Shown here one piece after another: positions 11,265-22,114 of a stretch of DNA of 64,000 nt. The translations under genes and the position numbers were made by a program. Every line of letters starts with the position of its first letter. Position 1 is the stretch's first letter. The notes under the pieces are model-generated. The model made no database searches and was not told the origin of the DNA. It worked only from the letters and a program-made list of their open reading frames with translations. This stretch comes from Medicago truncatula (taxonomy: Eukaryota > Streptophyta > Magnoliopsida > Fabales > Fabaceae): positions 42,270,972-42,334,971 of the forward strand of contig NC_053047.1 of NCBI RefSeq assembly GCF_003473485.1, in the 5' to 3' direction.

Positions 11265-13320
11265 GTCTAAGACTCTCGGTCTGCTTTTGTTCATGGCAGG
11301 CAAAATTTAGATGGTATTTTAATAGTTAATGAGATGGTTAGCAAGGCTCATCGTTTGAAAAAAGAGTTGTTACTTTTCAAAATAGACTTTGAAAAGGCTT
11401 TTGACTCTGTTGACTGACAATACTTAAATGTTGTTATGCACAAGATGAATGTTCCCAAGTTATGGCGTAAATGGATTATGGAATATGTATCACTACAGCT
11501 TCCACTTCTATCCTAGTAAATGGAAGTCCAACAGATGAGTTCCAATTTGAACGACGACTTCGCCAAGGTGAATCCTTTCCCCGTTTCTGTTCTTATTTAC
11601 GGCGGAAGTCCTCAATGTTATGATGAATGCTCTTGTCAATCTTTGCTTTTTCTTCAACTACCAGGTGGGTCGAACTGATATTGTTCGTATTTCTCGTTTG
11701 CAATTCGCTGACGATACTTTACTTGTTGGAAACAAAAGTTGAGAAAATATTCGGTCTTTAAATGCCTTACTTCTGCTTTTGGAGGTGGCTTCAGGCCTTA
11801 AGGTCAGTTTTCATAAAAGCATGCTTGTTGATGGTAATGTTCTGAACAGTTGGTTAAATGAGGATTCTATAGTTGTGAATAGCAAAATTGGTCATCTTCT
11901 GTTCATGTACCTAGGTCTTCCAATTGGAGGTGACTACCGAAAGCTTAATTTCTGGAAACCTTTGGTTGAGAAGGTTAATTCAAGATTGTCTGGATGGAAG
12001 AGTCACAATTTATCTTTAGGTGGTCGTTTAGTTCTTCTGAAGTTTTTTCTATCTTATCTCCCGGTTTAATTCACTTCCCTTGAATCTATTTTTAATTGTT
12101 TTTTTTTTTAAGTAGGATGGAGGTATATGGGTCAAGATTCAAGAAGATTAGGGAGTTTAACTTGTCTTTACTACACAAATGGTGTTGGAGGTTGAGGCAG
12201 GAAAAACGTTGTCTATGGTATAGTGTTTTAGCATCGCATTATGGTGTAAAGGGTGGATCTCTAGGCAATGGGGGGAGAATAGCTTCGGTGTGGTGGAATG
12301 ATTTTCTTACCATTCAGAGAGGTGATGGTCAGGGGGTTGGTTATTGGTTTACCGATCATATTCGGTGTGAGGTTGGGGATGGAGTGAAAACTTTATTTTA
12401 GTGGGATCCTTGGTTGGACGAAGGAATTTTAAAGGATAAATTTAATCGCCTTTTTTATCTTTCTGATAACAAATTGACAACTGAGGCAGACATGTTTTTG
12501 TTAGGATGTGGGGATGGAGGAGAGGCTTGGAAATGTTGTAGGAGAGATTGTTGGCTTGGGAGGAAGAATTGGGGAGGGAATGTTGTGAGCTTTTATTACC
12601 AATTGTTTTGCACGCTGATATGAATGAAAGGTGGATTTGACAACTTCATGCCTCTTCAAAATACTTGTTACTAGTGTTTACAATTTTTTGACATCAAGGG
12701 ATTAACCTCCAAACAATGATGACAATTCTATTATTTGGCACAAGAGGTTCCTCTAAAGGTTAACATATTTGCTTGGCGTCTTTTGCGAAACTGCCTTCCA
12801 ACAACTGATAACTTAATCAGGCAAAGGATCCTTCAACCAAATATGTTTTTTGCTTAAGAGGTTGGGGCTCACAAGAGAATTATGGTCATTTTTTTGACCT
12901 GTGACTATTTTGGACAAATTTGGTATGAAATTTATAATTGGCTTGGAGTGGTTTCAACCAAACCAGCTTGAGTAAAGGATCACTTTCTTCTTTTCCGATC
13001 GTTGAGCTGCTTCTCAAAAAACATTTGTTCTGCTTTTTATTTAATTTGACTTTCTTCCATTTGGATTATTTGGCATGACTGGAATGCAAGAGTTTTTCAA
13101 TAAAAAGGAAATTCAATCATCCAACTTATAGATAAAATTAAGCTTCAAACCTTCTAGTGGTTGAAGGCAAATCATCATAATATATGTTTACTTCTGTATT
13201 TTAAGTGTGCATGCATCAAGGCCATATCGTTTTTTTACCTTTGATAATCTGATGTAACACACACTTCTTTTTATCTTAGTTCTTCTATAACACTCCTTGT
13301 GCTTGAGAGACTTAGCTTTG
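11265..13320 (+). pseudogene. LINE (non-LTR retrotransposon) reverse transcriptase relic
   Basis: Broken frames read SAFVHGRQ, FKIDFEKAFDSVDW, ILVNGSPTDEF, the catalytic LQFADDTLLVG, MYLGLPIGG and WKSHNLSLGGRLVLLK, then the zf-RVT region WWNDFLTI, VPLKVNIFAWRLLRN and finally IIWHDWNARVFQ. Many stops and frameshifts occur, and there is a small deletion around 12065-12110. The endonuclease domain is absent. It is an old 5'-truncated insertion with no active product. Confidence 0.88.
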
Positions 13321-13329
13321 GCTAATAAT

Positions 13330-13604
13330 CCATCCGTTCCAAAATAAGCGAGTCTTGTATAAAGATAATATTGTCCTAAAATATCTGACTCATTTCACTT
13401 TTCAATACAGTATTAATCACTTTTTTCCAATATTAATCACTTCTCATCTCTATTATATTCTACTTTGCATTTGTGATAATGGTAAATGCACCAATAATTG
13501 ACAAAAGAAAATTTAAAACCATTTCTCTATCTCCTTCACCAATACATTTTTCTTAATAGTGTGAAATGAACAAAATGCTCACTTAAATTGGGACGGAGGG
13601 AGTA
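13330..13604. repeat. Stowaway-like MITE
   Basis: Inverted ends CCATCCGTTCCAAAATAAGC and the complement-like ATTGGGACGGAGGGAGTA bound 275 bp with no ORF. The CTCCGTCCC-type tips next to TA are typical of Stowaway (Tc1/mariner) MITEs. Confidence 0.7.
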
Positions 13605-15187
13605 TATTTCCTTTTAACTACTTAAATAAAAACTTTGTACGTCAAAAAAATCATAATTGTAAATTAATACTCAAATAAATCATGATAATAAAATATTTTA
13701 AGACCTTTCAAAAAAACTAATTTTAAGGTAAAGAATATAGTCCAAATACATCATATAATAACGTATTGATATCCAATTATGTTGACAACTTTTTTTTTTT
13801 TTTTTGGAAGGAATGTTGACACCTAAATGCAGTCATTTATCATTTCCAACAACTTAATAAATATCCCTTATTCTAAATGCTTATTAGGTCTTGCTACTAC
13901 TAAACCTAATTTTTCCCTCTAATTATCTAGCATTAATTGTAATTAGTCACTTTAGGCTACATATTTTCCCTCCACTTAGTTGAAATTCAAGTAGCTTATT
14001 GTTTTGACTTCCTGAATTTCGGCCTTCCAAACAATAAACGTGAGATGCATGTATTCTTTTGTGTGCTATTTAACTCAACCTTTGCCATACCCCATACATT
14101 GTAAATCGGCTATCCACTTCTCCATGTTGTTTCTGTTTCCAACACATCTCTTATTCCTTCAGTTATGAACTATATATAACTAACATACACACCATGTTTA
14201 TTCTCATTCAAAAATCCTCCTGCCTCATTCAAATTCCCTCCTTTCTATTTCGATATTCCAATGTCTGGACGCAACCTAGAAATCATGCTCTCATTCCATT
14301 GCTTGACTGGTTTGGTTTTAAATTTTTTGATTTTTTGTTTTGTTTTCCTTGCTTTTGTTTACCTTTGTCTATGTTTAATCCTTAGGTGCAACGTATTGCT
14401 CTTCACCCTCATATCTTTCATCTATAAATACATTCCAAATAACAATATTCCTTACTGGAAATGTCCTTTGATGAGTAATCCGGTTTCAGAGATGGACAGG
14501 ACTATCAACAACCTGCGTATGAGGATTTGTTGTTTTAATCTGTGATGTTGCCCAACATCTTTGCTGCGGACTTTGGAGACAAGGTTAACTGGATCTGTTT
14601 TTTTATTTTTTCTTCCAATGGATCCCTGTTTTTTACCAAAGATCAATTTTCAGATTGATTTTGAGGTTGTGGAGGCACGCAACCTGTATGATGGTGTTAG
14701 GATGAGGATTGGTGCGCCTGTTGTTGGAGGCAACGACACTATCTATGTGACTGTGATTAACAATATGAACCAGATGTTTGTCCTTTTATTTTTCGGCTAC
14801 CTCACATGATGTGTGCAATTGTTCCGTTATAATTTAAATTAACCTGTTATCAGTTTACTTTTAATTTTTTTGAAACATACACCTGGCATACAATTCTGTA
14901 TGATCTTATTTTAAATTAATCCTGTTATCAGTTTATTTTAGATTATTATTATTTCAGGTAATAAAGAATCTGAAGTATCACATGCTACTTAGTCAACAAA
15001 TGCAATGCCCTTATTTTATCACTGTTAACATTAGTGATTGTTCTATCACTCATGTGCAGATCTATTGCTTCTGCTTTTCTGTCATTATCAGGAATACTAT
15101 CTTCAATTTGATTGAGTAAGGCAATTGAATCTCTTGATAATGCAATGCCAGATTGAGATTTGTATATTATGTCAAAAAAAAAAAAAA
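13605..15187. other. Intergenic region with unassigned short ORFs
   Basis: Plus-strand ORFs at 14194-14385, 14261-14545 and 14561-14809 are not recognised. The piece 14653-14770 (FEVVEARNLYDGVRMRIGAP, then a run ending YVTVINNMN) has protein-like composition and could be a gene remnant. A TATATATAA motif near 14171 precedes the first ORF. Nothing further is supported. Confidence 0.3.
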
Positions 15188-15501
15188 GGCTTAATTGCAT
15201 TTTTGGACCCCTATATTTTCAAAAGTTGCGGTTCTGGACCCTTAATTAATTTAAATACAAAACAACCCCCTATGTTTTGATTCTTTGGCAGTTTTGGACC
15301 CCCAGGGCAAAAAAAAATAAAAAATTTGACACGTGGCACCTCACTTAGGGTGCCACGTCAGCGTTGACCGAATCAACAACGGACTGGGGGTCCAAAACTG
15401 CCAAAGAATCAAAACATAGGGGGCTGTTTTGTATTTAAATTAGTTAGAGGTCCATAACCGCAACTTTTAGAAAGATAGGGGTCCAAAAGTGCAATTAAGC
15501 C
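15188..15501. repeat. Foldback MITE with long terminal inverted repeats (GGCTTAATTGCA)
   Basis: 314 bp. About 130 bp at each end are inverted copies of each other (GGCTTAATTGCATTTTTGGA versus TCCAAAAGTGCAATTAAGCC), joined by a core with GACACGTGGCACC. Runs of A flank both sides and may hide the target duplication. The word GATTGAGATTTGTATA appears on both sides of the insertion. Confidence 0.85.
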
Positions 15502-16236
15502 AAAAAAAAAAGATTGAGATTTGTATAAACTAATATTATACTTAAGCTTAATGCCAACATGTTCTTGGCTTCTCTATTCTATACTATACTAATATCAAAT
15601 GAAATTATTCTCCTTCTCCCCTCTATTTACTGTAATGGATTGAAGGAGTTAAATTTTGAAAGTATATGTTATTAAGTTTTTCTTAATTATTGGCTTATAA
15701 TATTATACCCTTTGTCTAACATCACTTAGACAGTCACATTAAGGTTTTTCTTTAATTACCGTTGGCTTTATTATGATTTAATGTGATACAACTTTATATG
15801 ATAAAATGCAGGGTACTGTTTTTTCTTTGAATATCGTATGTTTGAGTGACGTAAAACATCTACTTTTCTATATGCATAGAATCAAAGGTCCTATTTATAA
15901 TTGCTATAGATTTAAGGAAAACTATGCAGGTAGGTGCAAGTTGACTGCTACCTGCAAATTCTACAAAAAAAAGTAGCAAATTTTCATCTTTGAATTCATA
16001 TTCTCTTTTTTCTCTAAGTTAGTCCCTTACTTAATGTTGTTGGCGTCCACTGTCAACTAAATTCTTAACATATATAGCATGATGTTTTGGGAAATTGAGG
16101 TTAATATAAGTTCAGGTTTTATATTCTAAAATGATATATAAATGGTTCAAATGTAAGCTGAATATATTTCAATTTGTAATTTCATTTTGATTGAAAAAGT
16201 AAATTGAGGGTATAAGTAAATTCTCAAGCATTTGAA
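15502..16236. other. Intergenic, nothing supported
   Basis: AT-rich DNA without recognisable genes or clear repeats. Confidence 0.4.
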
Positions 16237-16410
16237 CACTCCCTTCGTCTCAGATTGATTGTCGTTTTTAGGTTATGCACAGTTCACAATCTAAAAATTA
16301 TTTTGTTGTTAATGAATTTCAGAAGCACTCCCTTTGTCTCAGATTGATTGTCGTTCTTAGGTTATGCACGATTCACAATCTAAAATTTCTTTTGTTGTTA
16401 CGGAATTCCA
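16237..16410. repeat. Two tandem 89-bp units of a MITE end
   Basis: The unit beginning CACTCCCTTCGTCTCAGATT (16237) is repeated from 16326 with few changes. Each unit resembles the left end of a Stowaway-like MITE. No matching right end was found. Confidence 0.7.
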
Positions 16411-16538
16411 AGTACTCTTATATAGTCTAACATGTTAAGTTAAATATCAATTATTAAAATATATTAGAGTCTTCAACTCTAAAACACCCGCGCGACGGTC
16501 GCGTGGGTCAAGAGTCTAGTATTAAAATAAAGGGAAAT

Positions 16539-16712
16539 GCTAACCGGTGCCCCGGGGGCACCGGTTAAGGATAATAAAAAGGGAAATTATATGTTAATTA
16601 TTGCATTGAAAATTGTTTAATTAATCCATAAATAAGTCAACAAAACTTCCTTTTATGGTAAGAATTTCCTTTTTTCGTATGCTTAACCAGTGCCCCGGGG
16701 GCACCGGTTAGC
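16539..16712. repeat. 174-bp MITE with GC-rich palindromic tips (copy 1)
   Basis: Begins GCTAACCGGTGCCCCGGGGG and ends with its inverted equivalent, ...GGCACCGGTTAGC. Each tip is itself palindromic (GGTGCCCCGGGGGCACC). An inverted copy of identical length lies at 21941-22114. Confidence 0.85.
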
Positions 16713-17147
16713 AAGACCCTAAAATAAAATAAGAAAAGTAGTTTGCGTAACTAGGTCAAAACCAGATTTTGATTGACCGGAGTCATAAAAATGACATGGT
16801 AACACAATCAAACAAACTACAGTCATCTGATTAAATCAAGGGTGCAAATTCACTTTCTCTCATTTTTTAAAATTAGCCCACTACATAGGGTAGTAAAAAC
16901 AAAACACCTCTATGTAATCTTCTTTCTTTCCTATTTTACCCTTCATTTAAACTATTTTATTTATTATTTCATCCTTTTATTATATTATTTAAATTATTAA
17001 TTAAAGAAACCAAATACATTAAAATGGAAACTACAACACCGAACATATTATACATAAAAAAAAATAGCTTATTTAATTGTTTTTAGGTAACATATTTTAA
17101 TCTTACTTGCCAAATATATTTAATCATAATTGGTATTTTATTTTTGA
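16713..17147. other. Intergenic, nothing supported
   Basis: AT-rich DNA with no gene recognised. Confidence 0.4.
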
Positions 17148-17337
17148 GTTTAATGGTGGTGAGTTGACATTCCAAAACAGTTTTGCACGTACAACCAATC
17201 AAAATATTCTGAATCGCCACGTTTGGTCCATATGAATTAAAATCGTTAATTGATGTGGTGATTCTAAATGTTTTGATTGATTGTATGTTCAAAACTGTTT
17301 TGGACTGTCAACCCACCACAATTAAACTTTTTTTTTT
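17148..17337. repeat. MITE with TTTAATGGTGGTGAGTTGAC tips
   Basis: The left end TTTAATGGTGGTGAGTTGAC...CAAAACAGTTTTG is mirrored at the right by CAAAACTGTTTTGGACTGTC...CCACCACAATTAAA. About 190 bp, no coding potential. Confidence 0.75.
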
Positions 17338-17367
17338 TATAAGCAAGGAGATTAGACATGCATATAT

Positions 17368-17779
17368 GGTTAAATAAGTTTTTAGTCCTTATAAATATAG
17401 TGAATTTTAATTTTAGTTAATAAAATATTAAATTGAATATTTTTATCGTCACATTTTTTTTATTTTGTTTTTGGTCCTTAATGGCCCATTATATTCATAT
17501 GAATGTCAAAATTATAATTCTTTTATGTTCAAATTGTATTCATGTTATGTCCGTCCATTATGTTTCTTAAAAAAAAAAAAAATGTCCGTTCATTATGTTT
17601 AACTTTTATATATTCATATTATGTTCAAAAAATAAAATAAAAAAAACATGTCAAAATTATATCAATTAGGGACCAAAAACAAAAAAAAAAATGATGATGA
17701 TGATAATATCTCATTTTATTTTTTAGGGACTAAAATCCAAATTTGACATATTTATAGGGACGAAACACTTATTTAACCC
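17368..17779. repeat. MITE with GGTTAAATAAGTTTTTAGTC tips
   Basis: The inverted ends GGTTAAATAAGTTTTTAGTCC and GGGACGAAACACTTATTTAACC bound about 412 bp of AT-rich sequence. The core has poly(A)/poly(T) runs and short repeated ATGTCCGT(C)CATTATG words. Confidence 0.7.
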
Positions 17780-19060
17780 GAAAAAATATTTTGATTTTAT
17801 TATAACTCGTTTTACAATTTCAAATACATTATTAATATTACTAGTTGACTAATGATAACCCGAAAATTGTAGCTGGACTAAAAGTTTTTTTTTTTTTTTT
17901 TTATCATATCCTTTTCCATTTATTAGTCTCTAATTTTTCCATTCTTTTAATCTATTTTTTTCTCGTATAATTAATGAACAATAATTTTATAAAATCATTT
18001 ATAATTTATCTTTTCAATACAAAATTAATTACATTTCTTTATATGTGTGAAAATATAAAAACAACTTATAATAAAATAGGGAAAGTGTAAATTGCTAAGA
18101 TATGATATGATTGAAAAAAAAATTAAATACTATAAAATATATTATAAAATATTAAAGAAAATCAAATATATTTTACGATTTTTTTTCAAGTAGTTTAATA
18201 GGATCCCAGTTGACCTTGTGAAGAGTAGAAAATTCTGGATTTGAATTCAAACATATTTGTCTCAATCTAACTTGCTAGCTGAACTGACAATGACTCTTTT
18301 ATGTAATTTAGTTACACATATGTGTTAATTGTGAAACAGGTAGGACATAGAATAAAATAAGTAGATGTCCAAAAATAGCCAATGTCCCAATTATGGAATT
18401 ATATGACTTGACACTCCACACGTATTTATGGTATATGTCACTATCAACTAACTTAAAACTTACGGTCAAGCAAAAACATTTTCTATACATTGACTGACTT
18501 CATATTTGAATTATAGTGTTGAGGAAAGTTCATAGAGAGTCTAAACTACACACAAGGGGACAAACAACAAAAACGAACAACCCAACAAGGTAAAGGGATA
18601 TGAAGCGTGAACTTCGACACGGATATCTAATACGATACTAACACGGATAAGTCGATACCGTTAATGTAAGAAATATAGGACACCGACACATCTACGTATA
18701 TGTTAATTTATTTAAAGATAGTCTAAAATTAAAATTAAAATACATATATAAACATCTAACTTGAGAAATTTATTTCATTAGAAAAAGTTCTCCAACAAGA
18801 TATCATAGTATTTGACCTTTATTTATTCATCTACTATAAAAAATAAAAAATAAAAATAAAAAAAAAAAACTTAAAATGATATAATCAACTATAATGTATA
18901 TAACCCCTAATTGATCAACATTTTTCAAAATATATATAACTCTTATATCTATGGCGTGTGAAAGCAAGAGAGAAAAAAGTAGTTGTAGATATTTGTGTAA
19001 GTTTTCCGACACAACTCGTATATGAGTGTTATATAGGTGTCGGACACTTCAAATATATTA
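17780..19060. other. Intergenic, nothing supported
   Basis: AT-rich DNA without recognisable genes. The stretch 18605-18700 (GACACGGATATC, ACGATACTAACACGG) resembles another dispersed repeat seen at 61970-62400. Confidence 0.4.
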
Positions 19061-19806
19061 GAGTAAATTACAATCCCCTCCCCTCAAAGATGCTTGAATT
19101 ACACTCCCCTCCCCTCTTATTCAAAACATATTAGAAAAATTTCACCCCCCTCCCCTAAGAGAAGCTTGAATTACATCCCTCTCCCCTCTTATGTTAAAAT
19201 CTACACTTTACTCCCTCAATATTCTTTTTTATTATTTTTAATAATCTAGCAAAAAATAATAATTTAACACACTTAAAAAAAATATTATTGCGGGTCTATT
19301 TTAATATAATAAAAAATTGAATACATATTTTTCGCTATTTTTTATTCACAATTTCATTAACATGTAGTTTTAAACTCTATTATGAAACATGAAACATGAA
19401 ACAACCCAAAACGAAATTAAAATATGTGAAAAATTACTAAAATCATTAAAACATAATTATTTAAAAGTTAATTTTATACTCTAATTTATAAAATCAATAG
19501 CAATATATTTAAATTTAATTATCATGACATTTAAACAATAAAGAAATGAATTAATTTTTCTTAAATGGTGATTCAAAATTAATATATATGTATTATAAGA
19601 ATATTTATTTATGTTCAAATAGATTAAAGTGTAGTACATATTTAATTATTAAGGGAGGGGTTTGTAATTCAAGCATCTTATAAGAGAGGGGAGTATAAAT
19701 TTTAACATAAAAAAAAATATTGAGGGAGTAAAGTGTATATTTTAACTTAAGAGGGGAGGGGAGTGTAATTCAAGCATCTTTGAGGGGAGGGGAGTGTAAT
19801 TTACTC
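19061..19806. mobile_element. Foldback element with 9-bp target duplication (Mutator-like MITE)
   Basis: 746 bp. The ends GAGTAAATTACAATCCCCTC and GAGGGGAGTGTAATTTACTC are inverted repeats, and the CCCCTCCCC/AGCATCT motif recurs inside in both orientations. The 9-bp word AATATATTA lies immediately outside both ends (19052-19060 and 19807-19815), as expected of Mutator-superfamily insertion. There is no ORF. Confidence 0.85.
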
Positions 19807-19923
19807 AATATATTATGGTATGCTTTATCTCTCAAGTGTGTCATTCAATAGTGGGTTACAATCCATTTTTATGGTGAAATTGAAACCCACCCAACCGCCT
19901 CAGAGCAAAAAAAAAAAAAAAAA

Positions 19924-20143
19924 ACTAAGAGCATGTTTGAAATAGTTTTTGAAATATACAAGTTCTCTTCTCACAGTAGTTATTCTTTTATATGTTTTAG
20001 TTTTAGTCTCCAAAACTAAAAAAATTCAAAATAGTTTCCAAAATTGTAATTTTAAAAAATAGCTTACCAAAAAAGTTTTTAATTTTCAAGTTCTTAAAAA
20101 CTAAAAAAGAGTTTTTGGGAAGTGTTTCAAACATGTTCTTAGT
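19924..20143. repeat. MITE with ACTAAGAGCATGTTTGAAA tips
   Basis: The left end ACTAAGAGCATGTTTGAAA is mirrored by TTTCAAACATGTTCTTAGT on the right, about 220 bp apart, with internal inverted similarity. Confidence 0.75.
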
Positions 20144-20215
20144 CTATGCCTACGTTGATAGATTACCAACACACCCAATTGTTTTGAATATGAACAAACT
20201 AATTTGTATAAAACA

Positions 20216-21780
20216 CACTACTACAAAACCCCCCCTTTAATAGCGTTCATTTGAGGCGTTTAATAACGCTTGTGAAGTGCTAACAAAGCCCCTGCTATTA
20301 TAGGTCAGAACCCTGATAAGTGCTAGAAAGTTGTAATTTAAGTGATATATTTTAGTCACTTTTGTTACTTGTTTTGCAAGTTATTAAGAGAAAAGCCGAG
20401 AAATAAGTGATTATTGCCCTTTTACGCTTTATCTATCTTACTTCACCCATTTGTGCAGGATTTGAACTCAAGACATCAAGGAAAGAGAAGAAAATGAAGA
20501 AAAGTACAAAAAGGCTGAAAAATGAAGATTACTCGCCCCCAACTCGCCATGGCCAATCAAAGGCGAGCAATTCCAGAATGCAACAAAGATCACACGCCAC
20601 CAACTTGCAATGGCGAGTGGAAGGCGAGCTTACTCGCCATGGCGAGTGGAATGACTCGCGAGGCGAGTGAAGGCGGTTTAGCCTCTCACAGCTGACGTGG
20701 CACAAACCCAATGGCGAAGGAACCTCAACTCGCCATGGCGAATGAATGAGCTCGCGAGGCGAGTTGATGCAGAGTCAGAATTCTATAAATAGCCCACTCA
20801 ACATACATAGTTTGATACTTTAGTTTTTCTCTTAGTTTTTCATTCTACAATATTTTTAGAGAGAGAGAGAGAGATAGGGCTTGTGCTTCATAGAGTGAGA
20901 GTGATAGAAGTGAATCCTACATCACTTTGTTGAGAGATCACAAGTGTGTCATGGATCTTTCTCTTTCAATTCATCCTTGCAAGGCTTCCATGACAATGAG
21001 TAGCTAAATCTCCTTTGTTGGGATTAGAGGTATTTGATCATAGCTTAAACATGTAATCTTTTGATCTATAAATATATGGTTCTAGCATTTGATTTGATAT
21101 TGATGTTATTCTTGCACTTTAATCTTTATCTTTGATTTAATTGTGATTGAGAAATACTTTTGAATCTAGGTTTAGAATAACCATCTATCAAAGCATAGAT
21201 TCTAGACATGGAATCGATGCTTTGATAATCACCTTGAGTATCCAAACCTAAAGCTTTCTTATCATTCAATGGATTGAGAAATCATTGATTGAACGATAAG
21301 ATCGACTCTTGAATCATTCAATAGTTTGAGACATCGACCATTGAATGATACAATTGATTTCACAATATTGTTTGGACACGAATGGTGTTGTCGAGGGATA
21401 CGTGATAATATCAAAGAAAAGCTAGAATCCATGTATGATCATTAGGTTACGTGCGACGCTCGATCAAGGAACTCTAATCCTAACAAGTTTTACGCCCTAT
21501 TAATCTCAATTTTATCATTTGCAATTTAGTTACTAAAACAAACAATCAACTATCGTTTAACTTGAAATGATATTTGGTGTCGAACGGTCCGCGATATCGC
21601 ACTAGTCCCTGAGGAGACGATATAAATACTTACTATTGTTTGATGCAAAAATACTACATCAAACCCCTACAATAGCGTTTTCTAAAACACGATTAAATAG
21701 TAAGGTTTCAATAGTGCTTTCAGAAAAGCGCTAATATAGCCTTATTTTTGTTCTATTTTTAAACATATCTTTCTTAGCAC
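20216..21780. mobile_element. CACTA transposon end, split by a solo LTR
   Basis: CACTACTACAAAAC at 20216 is the classic CACTA-superfamily terminal repeat and is followed by subterminal AATAGCG-type words. The sequence after the LTR (21662 on: AATAGCGTTTTCTAAAACAC, AGCGCTAATATAGCC) has the same words, so one element was split. The opposite terminus was not found. Confidence 0.6.
20314..21661 (+). mobile_element. Solo LTR (1348 bp) with 5-bp target duplication
   Basis: The segment begins TGATAAGTGC and ends CTACATCA, so it has canonical TG...CA ends. AACCC occurs directly before (20309-20313) and after (21662-21666), a 5-bp target duplication typical of LTR retrotransposons. A TATA box (CTATAAATAG) is at 20783-20792. 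No internal gag or pol follows, so it is a solo LTR left by LTR-LTR recombination. Within it, ACTCGCCATGGCGAGT and near-copies recur between 20530 and 20765. Confidence 0.88.
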
Positions 21781-21940
21781 TCTTTCGGAAATAGCTATCT
21801 TAACTATCCCTCATTTATATAAAGGTGTGCTATTATAAGCTTTTCTTTTTAAATCTTGCATTTGAAAGTTCAATAGTGCAACAAATTAGCAAATCAGTCA
21901 AACATCTCATTGCATCCATTGGTAAAAAATAAAGCGTCAT

Positions 21941-22114
21941 GCTAACCGGTGCCCCCGGGGCACTAGTTAAGCATACAAAAAATGGAAATTCTTACCATAA
22001 AAGGAAGTTTTGTTGACTTATTTATAGATTAATTAAAAAAAATTTAATGCAATAATTAACATATAATTTCCCTTTTTATTATCCTTAACCAGTGCCCCGG
22101 AGGCACCGGTTAGC
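21941..22114. repeat. 174-bp MITE (copy 2, inverted relative to 16539-16712)
   Basis: Same length and tips as copy 1. The core matches the reverse complement of copy 1 (GGAAATTCTTACCATAAAAG...). Confidence 0.85.
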
